NCBI GenBank assembly: GCA_025925185.1
Contig: JAICLV010000120.1
Span: forward strand, 1 to 7,138
Origin: Acidothermaceae bacterium
Lineage (GTDB): Bacteria; Actinomycetota; Actinomycetes; Acidothermales; Acidothermaceae
Reading direction: 5' to 3'
DNA length: 7,138 bases
Shown: one piece after another, positions 1 through 6,938 of the stretch
Layout: each line of letters starts with the position of its first letter
Numbering within the stretch: position 1 is the stretch's first letter
Made by a program: the position numbers and the translations under genes
The notes under the pieces: generated by a model
The model's database searches: none
Told to the model about the DNA's origin: nothing
Seen by the model: only the letters and a program-made list of their open reading frames with translations

Positions 1-425
<425 letters not shown>

Positions 426-441
426 CTAGGGAAGGACTTCC

Positions 442-447
442 AGTGTA
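442..447 (-). promoter_or_regulatory. possible gyrB -10 element
   Basis: The minus strand reads TACACT here, about 115 bp upstream of the gyrB start and preceded by AGG. It resembles an actinobacterial -10 box (TANNNT). No good -35 hexamer stands 16-18 bp upstream; a TTGCCA lies too close. This is a weak candidate, listed because the terminator further upstream implies that gyrB needs a promoter in this spacer. Confidence 0.22.
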
Positions 448-578
448 CCTGGCAAGCGCTCACAACCGGGCCGCCGTGGCCCCTAGCTGTGGATTTGCGC
501 GCCTAACGCGGACGCTTGTGAGCCCCCATACCTACCGGTGACTTTGCACATCTCAGCAAGCCGCGGGCCACCCTCGGG

Positions 579-664
579 AAAATGACCACGCTCAGGGGGC
601 GCAGACCCCCCGAGCTGGGCGTGCACGCCACGCTCAGGGAGATTCGGCCCCCTGAGCGTGATCA
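579..664 (-). terminator. Terminator with long inverted repeat after dciA
   Basis: The arms 583-600 and 647-664 are complementary over 18 positions with a single mismatch (C586/A661). In minus-strand RNA that position is a U-G wobble, so all 18 positions can pair. The stem is followed directly by UUUU (AAAA at 579-582 on the plus strand), as expected of an intrinsic terminator reading from dciA, whose stop is 12 bp before the stem. Inside it a second hairpin is possible: CACGCTCAGGG at 629-639 pairs perfectly (11 bp, 10-nt loop) with 650-660, which is part of the outer right arm, so the two folds exclude each other. A 12-bp palindrome GGCGTGCACGCC (618-629) and a C-rich stem (591-599 with 606-614) lie in the loop. 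On the plus strand there is no U tract and the mismatch is C/A, so the direction is minus. Confidence 0.75.
587..660. repeat. Three copies of CACGCTCAGGG (two direct, one inverted)
   Basis: The 11-mer CACGCTCAGGG occurs at 587-597 and 629-639 in direct orientation, 42 bp apart, and at 650-660 inverted. The first copy extends to CACGCTCAGGGGGC and is then perfectly inverted at 647-660. A degenerate relative, CCACCCTCGGG, sits at 568-578. The arrangement suggests local duplication, or membership in a dispersed palindromic repeat family; which of these cannot be told from one locus. Confidence 0.8.
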
Positions 665-675
665 ACTCGCACGGG

Positions 676-1221
676 TCAGCCGTAGGTGTCACGGGGGCCT
701 CGGCCGCGGACCCGAAGCGGCCCGCGGCGCCAGTCCGGCCCGGCCGGCCCGTGCACCTCGACCCGCCGCACGATCCCCCGCCCGACGACTTCGTCGAGGC
801 GGCGGTGCAGCTGCGGCACCAGCAACCTGATCTGGGTGGCCCAGGCCGTCGACTCGGCCACCAGCGTCAGCACGCCGTCGTCGAACTTGTCCGGCCGGCA
901 GTGCGCGGCCAACTCCTCGCCGGCGACCTCAGGCCAGCGCTGGGTGACGCCGGCAATTGCGGCCGGCACGTCCCAGCCGCGCTCGGCGAGCAGCCGGTTG
1001 AGCGTGTCCCCCAGCGGTTCGGGGTCGCCCGGGTCGCGGCGCCGCGAGGTCGATGACCCGGACGACGCGCGTTTGCGGCGCGCGGGCGCGGCGCCGCGAG
1101 CGCGGGCCTCTTCGCGAGCCCGGGCCAATGCGGCCCGCGCCAGATCGATCCCGGACAGTGGTCTGGTCGGCGGCTCGGCCGCCGGCTCCTCCGACCCGTC
1201 GTCGGCGAACTCATCGGACAC
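676..1221 (-). CDS. dciA: DUF721 / DciA family protein
   Basis: This 181-residue protein belongs to the DUF721 family, represented by DciA, which interacts with the replicative helicase DnaB and supports helicase function in bacteria lacking DnaC. M. tuberculosis Rv0004, in the same position, is of similar length. Visible features: an acidic N-terminus (1-18), a basic Ala/Arg-rich helical segment [20 protein letters not shown] (24-43), a Lys/Arg-rich linker (48-63), then the DUF721 domain from about 66 to 160 with [11 protein letters not shown]96 and [14 protein letters not shown] (121-134), and the conserved actinobacterial end [10 protein letters not shown] (172-181). The GTG start at 1221 overlaps the 3' end of recF by 11 nt, which indicates translational coupling. 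The gene ends 12 bp before a strong terminator stem and is probably the last of the dnaN-gnd-recF-dciA unit. The family assignment is firm; the helicase role is inferred from homologues. Confidence 0.93.
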   Translation of the reverse strand: MSDEFADDGSEEPAAEPPTRPLSGIDLARAALARAREEARARGAAPARRKRASSGSSTSRRRDPGDPEPLGDTLNRLLAERGWDVPAAIAGVTQRWPEVAGEELAAHCRPDKFDDGVLTLVAESTAWATQIRLLVPQLHRRLDEVVGRGIVRRVEVHGPAGPDWRRGPLRVRGRGPRDTYG

Positions 1222-2338
1222 GACGCACCTCGCCGCCCATCACGTCGACTCGCGCGCCGGCGAGCTCCTCCGGCACGTCGGCCGCGACCGCCGCCGTGAT
1301 CAGCACCTGCTCGGCCGGTGCCACCAGCGAGGCGAGCCGCTCGCGGCGGTCGACGTCGAGCTCGGCGAACACGTCGTCCAAGATCAGCACCGGCTCGCCG
1401 CCGTCGGCGCACAACAGGTCGTACGAGGCGAGCCGCAGCGCCAATGCAAGCGACCACGACTCGCCGTGGCTCGCGTAACCCCGCGCCGGCAACCCGTTGA
1501 TGCCGAGCGCCAGCTCGTCGCGATGCGGGCCGACGAGGGTGACGCCGCGCTCGAGCTCGTCTGAGCGCACCGCCGCCAACGCCGCCTGTAGCGCCGCCGC
1601 CAACACGTCGCGGTCGGGCTCGAGAGCGACGTCCGGCCCGAGCGAGCTGACGTAGTCAAGAGTGGTGGACGACATGGTGCGGGCGACTGCCGCGTACGCC
1701 TTCTCGACGAGCGGCCGCAGCGCCTCGACAAGTTCGACGCGGGCCGCCAACAGCTCCGCGCCCGCCCGCGACAGGTGAGAGTCCCAGACGTCGAGGGTGC
1801 GCAGGTCGGGGCCGCCGGATCGGCGGGCCAACCCGGCCGTCTTGAGCAGCGCGTTCCGCTGCTTGAGCACCCGGTCGTAGTCGGCTCGCGCGGCGGCCAG
1901 CCGCGGCGCGCGCGCCACCAGCACCTCGTCGAGGAAGCGCCGCCGCTCACTCGGGTCGCCTTTCACCAGGGCGAGGTCTTCGGGTGCGAACAGCACCGTG
2001 CGCAAGATCCCGAGCACCTCGCGCGGTCGCGGCACCGCCGCCTTGTTGACCCGAGCCCGGTTGGCCTTGCCCGGGTTGATCTCGAGCTCGACCAACATTG
2101 CCCGCGAATCGCGCACGACGCGGCCACGCACCACGGCCTGCGACGCGCCCATGCGCACCAGCGCTGTGTCGCTCGCGACCCGGTGGCTGCCGAGCGTCGC
2201 CAGGTAGCCAACCGCCTCGACCAGGTTGGTTTTGCCCTGGCCGTTCGGGCCGACCAGCGCGGTCACGCCGGGCTCGAGGCTCAACTCGACCGACTCGTAG
2301 GAACGGAAGTCGGTCAGTGACAAGTGCTCGAGGCGCAC
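1211..2338 (-). CDS. recF: DNA replication and repair protein RecF
   Basis: RecF is an SMC/ABC-type ATPase that binds ssDNA-dsDNA junctions and helps RecO and RecR load RecA at gaps. The protein has 375 residues, close to the usual 360-385. It opens [20 protein letters not shown] and has Walker A GPNGQGKT at 30-37, the [20 protein letters not shown] region near 115-135, an ABC signature region [12 protein letters not shown] near 290-301, and Walker B VLILDD at 317-322 followed by the D-loop ELD at 326-328. The frame stays open far upstream into gnd, but homology begins at the GTG at 2336-2338, so I place the start there; no clear Shine-Dalgarno sequence precedes it. The gap to gnd is 47 nt and contains a triplet repeat. 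The 3' end overlaps dciA by 11 nt. All catalytic motifs are intact. Confidence 0.96.
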   Translation of the reverse strand: MRLEHLSLTDFRSYESVELSLEPGVTALVGPNGQGKTNLVEAVGYLATLGSHRVASDTALVRMGASQAVVRGRVVRDSRAMLVELEINPGKANRARVNKAAVPRPREVLGILRTVLFAPEDLALVKGDPSERRRFLDEVLVARAPRLAAARADYDRVLKQRNALLKTAGLARRSGGPDLRTLDVWDSHLSRAGAELLAARVELVEALRPLVEKAYAAVARTMSSTTLDYVSSLGPDVALEPDRDVLAAALQAALAAVRSDELERGVTLVGPHRDELALGINGLPARGYASHGESWSLALALRLASYDLLCADGGEPVLILDDVFAELDVDRRERLASLVAPAEQVLITAAVAADVPEELAGARVDVMGGEVRRVR

Positions 2339-2353
2339 GACAGCGAATCTGGA

Positions 2354-2386
2354 CGGTGGCGGGTCGGTGGCGGGCCGGTGGCGGCT
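2354..2386. repeat. 11-bp tandem repeat, three copies, between gnd and recF
   Basis: Three consecutive 11-mers read CGGTGGCGGGT (2354-2364), CGGTGGCGGGC (2365-2375) and CGGTGGCGGCT (2376-2386). They share CGGTGGCGG and differ only at the last two positions. The array fills most of the 47-nt gap between gnd and recF, and its last base is the final base of the gnd stop codon. It lies 16-48 nt upstream of the recF start on the minus strand. Confidence 0.85.
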
Positions 2387-3351
2387 CAGCCGCTGCGCTC
2401 GGTGGCGCCGGACGTCGCGCCAGTGCCCTCGCCGGTCTGCGTGCCGGCCCCGGTCTCGGGCAGGATCGCGTGCCCGCCGAACTGGTTGCGCAGCGAGGCG
2501 ACGACCTTCATCGCGGGCGAGTCGTCTTGGCGCGAGGCGAAGCGGGCGAACAGCGAAGCGGTGATGACCGGCATCGGCACGGCGTGGTCGATGGCGGCCT
2601 CGATGGTCCAGCGGCCCTCGCCGGAGTCCTCGGCCCAACCCCGCACCTTCTCGAGCTTGGGGTCCGCGGACAGTGCGACGTCGAGCAGGTCGAGCAGCCA
2701 CGAACGGATGACGGTGCCCTCGCGCCAGCTCTTGAAAATCGCCGGAACGTCGGTGGTGACATCGGCGGCGGCCAGCAGTTCGTAGCCTTCGGCGTAGGCC
2801 TGCATCATGCCGTACTCGATGCCGTTGTGAACCATCTTGGCGAAGTGGCCGGCGCCCACAGAACCTGCGTGCACGTAACCGAATTCGCCCGGCGGCTTCA
2901 ACGCGTCGAGCGCCGGTTGGACCATCGCGACGTGCTCGGGGTCGCCGCCCACCATCAGCGCGTAGCCGTTCTTCAATCCCCAGACGCCGCCGGAGACACC
3001 GGCGTCGACAAAGCCGACGCCCTTCTTGGCCAGCGCCTCGGCATGCACCTTGTCGTCGGTGTACTTGGAGTTGCCGCCGTCGACGACGACGTCGCCCGCC
3101 TCGAGCAAATCGCCCAACTGCTCGATGGTCTGCCTGGTGGGATCGCCCGCCGGCACCATCACCCACACCTTGCGAGGCGCGTGCAGCTTGGCGACCAAGT
3201 CTTCGAGGCTCGCGGCATCGCTGGCGTCGGGGTTGCGGTCGTAGCCGACGACCGTCAGGCCGGCGCCGCGCATGCGCTCGCGCATGTTGCCGCCCATGCG
3301 GCCGAGGCCGATGAGGCCGATCTCGAAGGTGGAGTCGCTGGTGTCAGCCAT
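2386..3351 (-). CDS. gnd: 6-phosphogluconate dehydrogenase, decarboxylating (short form)
   Basis: This enzyme oxidatively decarboxylates 6-phosphogluconate to ribulose 5-phosphate in the cytosolic pentose-phosphate pathway, giving NAD(P)H. At 321 residues it is the short bacterial form, lacking the long C-terminal helical extension of the roughly 470-residue enzymes. Visible motifs: Rossmann loop GLGRMGGNM at 15-23, DGGNSK at 91-96, substrate loop SGGVWGL at 120-126, and [12 protein letters not shown] at 172-183 holding the expected catalytic Lys172 and Glu179, seven residues apart as in characterised enzymes. The acidic Asp38 at the end of the second strand (VVGYDRNP) suggests NAD+ rather than NADP+ preference; this is inference. 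The last 20 or so residues are a Gly/Thr-rich tail that looks non-catalytic. The ATG start at 3351 follows dnaN by 55 nt. Its place in a replication operon is typical of Actinobacteria. Confidence 0.95.
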   Translation of the reverse strand: MADTSDSTFEIGLIGLGRMGGNMRERMRGAGLTVVGYDRNPDASDAASLEDLVAKLHAPRKVWVMVPAGDPTRQTIEQLGDLLEAGDVVVDGGNSKYTDDKVHAEALAKKGVGFVDAGVSGGVWGLKNGYALMVGGDPEHVAMVQPALDALKPPGEFGYVHAGSVGAGHFAKMVHNGIEYGMMQAYAEGYELLAAADVTTDVPAIFKSWREGTVIRSWLLDLLDVALSADPKLEKVRGWAEDSGEGRWTIEAAIDHAVPMPVITASLFARFASRQDDSPAMKVVASLRNQFGGHAILPETGAGTQTGEGTGATSGATERSG

Positions 3352-3406
3352 GCCCGCCGCTCTCGTCGTCCGACTGCTTGTGATCGAAACCTACGCCGGG
3401 GCGCGA

Positions 3407-4594
3407 TCAGCCGGACAGCCGCACCGGCATCAGCAGGTACCGGTAGTCGTTGCCGGCGGCCGCATTCTCCGACTCCTTGCCGCCGCGCAAAATCGCCGGC
3501 TTCGTGGGGGTCGTGAACTCCAGCCTGGTGGTCTCGGCGTCGACTGCCGTCAGGCCGTCGAGCAGGTAGGCCGGGTTGAACGCGATCGAGAAGTCCTCGA
3601 GGGGCGCGTCGTTGCTCTCGAACAGCGCGTCGAGCGACTCGGAGGCCTGCGCGTCCTCGCCGGCGCCCGCCTCGAGCATCACTTGGTCGGCGGTGAAGGT
3701 CAGGCGCACGGGAGTGTTGCGCGGCGCGACCAGCGCGACCCGCTTGACCGCCTCGACGAAGGAGCCGGTCTCGACCTGCGCGTAGGCGGCGCACGAGTCA
3801 GGCAGCAGCGACCGGTACTTCACGTACTCGCCGTCGAGCAGCCGGGTCGTGGTGCGCCGCTCGCCGTGCTGACCTGCCGCGCCCTTCCCCGCGAAGCCGA
3901 TCAGGCCCTGGCCCGCGCCAGCGTCGTCGCCCGTCGACAGCGCGACGCTCACCTGCGCGCCGCCGGTCAACGCCTTCGCGGTGTCGGCGAGGGTGCGAGC
4001 CGGGACCAGGGCGATGGCCGACATCCCGGCCCGTTCGGGCTGCCAGCGCAACTCGCGCACGGCGAGTCGGTAGCGGTCGGTGGCCGCGAGGGTGACGCGG
4101 TCGTCGTCGATTTCGATGCGGACGCCGGTGAGCACCGGCAGCGTGTCGTCGCGGCCCGCCGCCACCGCGACCTGCGAGACAGCGGTCGCGAACACGTCGG
4201 CGCCGATCGTGCCCGCGGTCGCCGGCATGTCGGGCAACGTCGGGTAGTCGTCGACCGGCAGCGTGGGCAGCGTGAACCGTGCGGTGCCACAGGACAGGAC
4301 GACGCGAGCGCCGTCAACCGTGACGTCGACGGGTTGGGCCGGCAGGCTTCGGCTGATCTCGGCGAGCAACCGACCCGACACCAGCGCGCGGCCCGCCTCG
4401 GCGACGGTCACGTCGATCTCGGCGTTGGCCGAGACCTCGTAGTCGAAGCTTGACAACGCGAGACCGCTCGAGCCCGTGACACCCGCCTCGAGGAGCAGGC
4501 CGGCCAGCACCGGCACCGGCGGCCGCTGCGGCAAGGTGCGGGCCGCCCAGGCCACCGCCTCGGCGAACACGTCTCGCTCAACCTGGAACTTCAT
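3407..4594 (-). CDS. dnaN: DNA polymerase III sliding clamp, beta subunit
   Basis: DnaN forms the ring-shaped homodimer that tethers polymerase III to DNA and recruits ligases and repair polymerases. The 395-residue length fits the actinobacterial family. The three clamp domains fall at about 1-125, 126-255 and 256-395. Recognisable segments are MKFQVERDVFAEAVAWAART at the start, VDDYPTLP (114-121), LPVLTGVRIE (152-161) with ATDRYRLAVREL (171-182), RRTTTRLLDGEYVKYRSLLP (246-265), and the C-terminal YRYLLMPVRL (385-394) that forms part of the partner-binding pocket. The loop at about 232-246 (GFAGKGAAGQHGERR) is somewhat expanded. The ATG start at 4594 has a modest GGTGG sequence upstream. It lies directly downstream of the probable oriC and heads the dnaN-gnd-recF-dciA unit. 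Confidence 0.97.
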   Translation of the reverse strand: MKFQVERDVFAEAVAWAARTLPQRPPVPVLAGLLLEAGVTGSSGLALSSFDYEVSANAEIDVTVAEAGRALVSGRLLAEISRSLPAQPVDVTVDGARVVLSCGTARFTLPTLPVDDYPTLPDMPATAGTIGADVFATAVSQVAVAAGRDDTLPVLTGVRIEIDDDRVTLAATDRYRLAVRELRWQPERAGMSAIALVPARTLADTAKALTGGAQVSVALSTGDDAGAGQGLIGFAGKGAAGQHGERRTTTRLLDGEYVKYRSLLPDSCAAYAQVETGSFVEAVKRVALVAPRNTPVRLTFTADQVMLEAGAGEDAQASESLDALFESNDAPLEDFSIAFNPAYLLDGLTAVDAETTRLEFTTPTKPAILRGGKESENAAAGNDYRYLLMPVRLSG

Positions 4595-4734
4595 GCGTAA
4601 CCACCCGCCTGCTGGGAATCGCTCAAGTCAAGACACTGTTCCGCCGACCATCGCGGCAGTTGCGACACGTGCCTTACGTCTTGTGTCATGTCTGATCCAT
4701 ATCTCAAGGACGTCGTCATAAGCGCGGTGGATTC

Positions 4735-4743
4735 TGTGGAAAC
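4735..4743 (-). promoter_or_regulatory. DnaA-box-like nonamer
   Basis: Minus-strand GTTTCCACA matches TTGTCCACA at 7 of 9 positions, with the CCACA core intact. It lies next to the relatively AT-rich part of the probable origin. Confidence 0.4.
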
Positions 4744-4847
4744 CACGCGTTTGCGCAGGTCAGACGGCCGGCATGGCTGGGCGCCAATTGTGGAAGGCTG
4801 CTTCGCCGAGTTGGATTTCATGGGGACGCGGCTCATCGTAGCGACGG

Positions 4848-4856
4848 CTGACCACA
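4848..4856 (+). promoter_or_regulatory. DnaA-box-like nonamer
   Basis: CTGACCACA matches TTGTCCACA at 7 of 9 positions with the CCACA core intact. It is 53 bp from the best box at 4901. Confidence 0.35.
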
Positions 4857-4900
4857 AGTAATTCAGGGTCCGTACGGCGGTTCCCACCGGTTGAACGCAA

Positions 4901-4909
4901 TGGTCCACA
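4901..4909 (+). promoter_or_regulatory. DnaA box (best in the probable oriC)
   Basis: TGGTCCACA differs from the actinobacterial consensus TTGTCCACA at one position. It is the first of three box-like nonamers beginning at 4901, 4913 and 4924. Confidence 0.6.
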
Positions 4910-4912
4910 ACG

Positions 4913-4932
4913 TTTTCCCCAGGCTGTGCACA
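4913..4932 (+). promoter_or_regulatory. Two degenerate DnaA-box-like nonamers in phase with the 4901 box
   Basis: TTTTCCCCA (4913-4921, 7 of 9 to TTATCCACA) and CTGTGCACA (4924-4932, 7 of 9 to TTGTCCACA) follow the better box at 4901 with start-to-start steps of 12 and 11 bp, placing them on about the same helical face. CTGTGCACAG at 4924-4933 is also a perfect 10-bp palindrome. Each site alone would be weak evidence. Confidence 0.35.
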
Positions 4933-5004
4933 GTGGCCAGCAAGGACTAGTGCGCCAGTCGCTCTGGTCTCACCTGACACGGCAACGCCAGCACGCATCG
5001 CCGG

Positions 5005-6576
5005 TTACCTGGCCTGCGACTTGATGCGGTTGGTCAGCTCGGTGACCTGGTTGTAGACCGCGCGTCGTCCGGCCATCAACGAGCGGATCTTGCGGTCGGC
5101 GTGCATCACCGTGGTGTGGTCGCGGCCGCCGAAGTGCTGCCCAATTTTCGGCAGCGACAGGTCGGTGAGCTCGCGGCACAGGTACATCGCGACCTGCCGG
5201 GCGGTGACGAGGGCCCGGCTACGTGACGAGCCGCACAGGTCCTCTAGCGAGATGCCGAAGTACGACGCGGTCGCGGCCATGATGGTGGCCGCGGTGATCT
5301 CGGGACCTTGGCTGTCGGGGATGAGGTCCTTCAGGACAACCTCGGCGAGCGACAAGTCGACGTCTTGTCTATTCAGGCTGGCGAACGCGGTCACCCGGAT
5401 CAGCGCGCCTTCTAGTTCGCGGATGTTGCTCGCGATTTTGCTCGCGATGTATTCCATGACGTCGTTTGGCACGTTGAGCCGCTCTTGCGCGGCTTTCTTA
5501 CGTAAAATCGCGATACGCGTTTCCAGCTCGGGCGCCTGGACGTCGGTCAGCAGGCCCCACTCGAACCGGTTGCGCAGCCGGTCTTCGAGGGTGACCAGTT
5601 GCTTGGGCGGGCGGTCGCTTGAGATCACGATCTGCTTGTTCGCGTTGTGCAGCGTGTTGAACGTGTGGAAAAACTCTTCCTGCGTCTGCTCCTTGTTCTC
5701 CAAGAACTGGATGTCGTCGACCAGCAGCACGTCGACGTCGCGATAGCGGCGGCGAAAGCCCTCTGCCTTGCCGTCACGGATCGAGTTGATGACGTCGTTG
5801 GTGACCTCTTCCGAGCTCACGTACCGCACGCGGGCGCCATGGAAAAGACTCATCGCGTAGTGCCCGATGGCGTGCAAAAGGTGCGTTTTGCCAAGACCCG
5901 ACTCGCCATAGATGAACAGCGGGTTGTACGCCTTCGCCGGGGCCTCCGCGACCGCGACGGCCGCGGCGTGCGCGAACCGGTTGCTCGCGCCGATGACGAA
6001 CGTCTCGAAGGTGTACTTCGGGTTCAACCGGGCCGGCTCGAGGTCGCGTCGTCCGGCCACTTCTCTGCCGGTGCCCAGATGCGCGCGGCCCACGTCGCCG
6101 GCTCGCAGTGGCGATCCGTCGCGTTCGTCACGCAGGTCGCGCGGGTCGTGCGCATCGCGAGGCTCATCGTGGGTCGCCGCGCCGCGGGCGACGAAGTCGA
6201 AGCTCGCGGAACCGGGATCGGCGGGACGCGCGTCGCCGTCCGGTTCGGTGGCGGGTTCGACCGTCGGCTCGGCGGGAGGTTCGACGGTTACGGCGACTCG
6301 AGTCTCGCGCCCGAGCTCGGCGGCCAGGGCGGCGGCGAGCGCCGGCCGAAGTCGGGTCTCGAGCACGTCTTTCGCGAAATCGTGCGGCGCGGCGAGCAAC
6401 ACGGTGTCCTCGACCACGGCGAGCGGTCGGATGAGCGCGATCCACGCTTGGAACTGGCCGGACAGCTCCCCTTGGTCGGCCAGCCGGCGGGCGGTGCGTT
6501 CCCAAAGCTTTGCGAGATCCGGGCCGACGGGTTGCTCGGAGCCGTCACGGCCGGGGGTGTCCAGCGGGGCTGACAC
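5005..6576 (-). CDS. dnaA: Chromosomal replication initiator protein DnaA
   Basis: DnaA is the AAA+ initiator that binds DnaA boxes, oligomerises on ATP and melts the origin. The protein has 523 residues. Domain I is about 18-97 ([12 protein letters not shown] through the VAVTVEP strand). Domain II, about 98-185, is a low-complexity linker with Glu-Pro repeats followed by an Asp/Arg-rich run (137-154). Domain III holds [20 protein letters not shown] (186-205), Walker A GESGLGKT (224-231), Walker [10 protein letters not shown] (283-291), sensor 1 IVISSDRPP (316-324), [13 protein letters not shown] (330-342) and sensor 2 IRELEGAL (385-392). Domain IV has the DNA-binding signature [15 protein letters not shown] (483-497). 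The linker is much shorter than in Streptomyces DnaA. The start is GTG at 6574-6576 with GAGGTG a few bases upstream. Nearby box-like sites in the upstream spacer suggest autoregulation. All functional motifs are intact. Confidence 0.98.
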   Translation of the reverse strand: MSAPLDTPGRDGSEQPVGPDLAKLWERTARRLADQGELSGQFQAWIALIRPLAVVEDTVLLAAPHDFAKDVLETRLRPALAAALAAELGRETRVAVTVEPPAEPTVEPATEPDGDARPADPGSASFDFVARGAATHDEPRDAHDPRDLRDERDGSPLRAGDVGRAHLGTGREVAGRRDLEPARLNPKYTFETFVIGASNRFAHAAAVAVAEAPAKAYNPLFIYGESGLGKTHLLHAIGHYAMSLFHGARVRYVSSEEVTNDVINSIRDGKAEGFRRRYRDVDVLLVDDIQFLENKEQTQEEFFHTFNTLHNANKQIVISSDRPPKQLVTLEDRLRNRFEWGLLTDVQAPELETRIAILRKKAAQERLNVPNDVMEYIASKIASNIRELEGALIRVTAFASLNRQDVDLSLAEVVLKDLIPDSQGPEITAATIMAATASYFGISLEDLCGSSRSRALVTARQVAMYLCRELTDLSLPKIGQHFGGRDHTTVMHADRKIRSLMAGRRAVYNQVTELTNRIKSQAR

Positions 6577-6592
6577 GCGACACCTCTTTCAC

Positions 6593-6613
6593 TCGTCCAC
6601 ACCGTCGTCCACA
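6593..6613 (+). promoter_or_regulatory. Two DnaA-box-like nonamers upstream of dnaA, 12 bp apart
   Basis: TCGTCCACA occurs twice, at 6593-6601 and 6605-6613. Each copy differs from the actinobacterial box TTGTCCACA at one position. They sit 17-37 bp before the dnaA start codon, inside the probable 5' untranslated region or promoter-proximal DNA, a position suited to DnaA repressing its own gene. Confidence 0.6.
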
Positions 6614-6684
6614 ACCTGTGTACGCAGCGTGGCGAGTTTCACCGCGTGCGTGACGCCAGCTTTTCAAACGCCCGGCCCCGGGGA

Positions 6685-6713
6685 CGCTAACAGCGGCATG
6701 GCCCGCGCTTCAA
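6685..6713 (-). promoter_or_regulatory. Candidate dnaA promoter
   Basis: On the minus strand TTGAAG (6708-6713) and TTAGCG (6685-6690) are separated by 17 bp, the usual spacing for a vegetative sigma factor. The -35 resembles TTGACA; the -10 is a poor match to TANNNT. It would start transcription about 100 bp upstream of the dnaA GTG. It is flanked by DnaA-box-like sites on both sides. Confidence 0.35.
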
Positions 6714-6717
6714 GGCG

Positions 6718-6726
6718 TTCTCCACA
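6718..6726 (+). promoter_or_regulatory. DnaA-box-like nonamer in the dnaA promoter region
   Basis: TTCTCCACA differs from TTGTCCACA at one position. It lies just upstream of the candidate dnaA -35 element (6708-6713), so bound DnaA could affect that promoter. Confidence 0.5.
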
Positions 6727-6788
6727 AGCTGCGCGTGACCTGCCGAATTTTGACCAGCACGGCGCCTCGGTGCCGGCGGTGGGTCGGT

Positions 6789-6818
6789 TTGACCGTGCGT
6801 CGGTCGCACACGTACCGT
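6789..6818 (+). promoter_or_regulatory. Candidate rpmH-rnpA promoter
   Basis: TTGACC (6789-6794) and TACCGT (6813-6818) are separated by 18 bp, a fair match to the actinobacterial vegetative promoter. The resulting leader would be about 115 nt and would include the AGGTC hairpin and the CTGACGTCAG palindrome. A second TTGACC at 6896-6901 is too near the start codon to be preferred. Confidence 0.35.
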
Positions 6819-6938
6819 GGTAGGTCCTTATGACCTGACGTCAGCTGTAGGCGTGCCGCTCTCGTGGCGGCCGTTGCTTGCCGCCGACGCTCGTGTTGAC
6901 CCGCTGATTTTGAGCCCGATCTTTCCTGGAGCCCTCCC

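Larger units (their letters stand above)
4595..5004. other. oriC: Probable chromosomal origin oriC (dnaA-dnaN spacer)
   Basis: The 410-bp spacer between dnaA and dnaN is where actinobacterial origins lie. It contains no convincing gene. It holds several nonamers close to the DnaA box (actinobacterial TTGTCCACA, general TTATCCACA): TGTGGAAAC 4735-4743 (7/9, reverse), TGTGGAAGG 4789-4797 (6/9, reverse), CTGACCACA 4848-4856 (7/9), TGGTCCACA 4901-4909 (8/9), TTTTCCCCA 4913-4921 (7/9) and CTGTGCACA 4924-4932 (7/9). No perfect box is present, reminiscent of the degenerate boxes of mycobacterial origins. The segment around 4676-4735 is the least GC-rich part and is the best guess for the unwinding region. 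The assignment rests on position plus box density; no promoter for dnaN could be placed with confidence. Confidence 0.8.
6577..6938. other. Divergent dnaA-rpmH intergenic region
   Basis: This 362-bp spacer separates minus-strand dnaA from plus-strand rpmH. It contains the dnaA ribosome binding site, two DnaA-box-like nonamers spaced 12 bp apart (6593-6613), a third at 6718-6726, one promoter candidate for each direction, a short hairpin AGGTC/GACCT (6822-6836) and a palindrome CTGACGTCAG (6835-6844). No gene is supported here; the reading frames crossing it are antisense or chance. Confidence 0.7.

Noticed and set aside
583..664. Inverted repeats as a CRISPR array or insertion-sequence ends
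   Set aside because: There are only three short copies, with no regular spacers, no transposase and no target duplication; the U tract and position after dciA fit a terminator.
2339..3166. Upstream extension of the recF reading frame across most of gnd
   Set aside because: The frame is open only because of the high GC content. The extended part is Arg-rich with no family features, it overlaps gnd in another frame, and RecF homology starts at the GTG at 2338.
2098..3516. Long plus-strand reading frame antisense to gnd and recF
   Set aside because: The reverse strand codes for well-conserved proteins; the 472-residue translation is His/Arg/Gly-rich and is a shadow of high GC content.
3272..4453. 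Long plus-strand reading frame antisense to dnaN
   Set aside because: It mirrors dnaN codon structure and lacks any family motif; dnaN on the other strand is certain.
676..4594. Defence or other accessory system hidden in the operon
   Set aside because: Every gene is a standard member of the actinobacterial oriC block with intact motifs and shared composition; nothing suggests horizontal transfer.
4591..4998. Minus-strand 135-residue reading frame spanning the dnaA-dnaN spacer
   Set aside because: It covers the whole probable origin, has no recognisable domain, overlaps the dnaN start, and the DnaA-box-like sites explain the region better.
5647..6573. Plus-strand reading frame antisense to dnaA
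   Set aside because: Shadow of dnaA; its composition is explained by the complementary codons.
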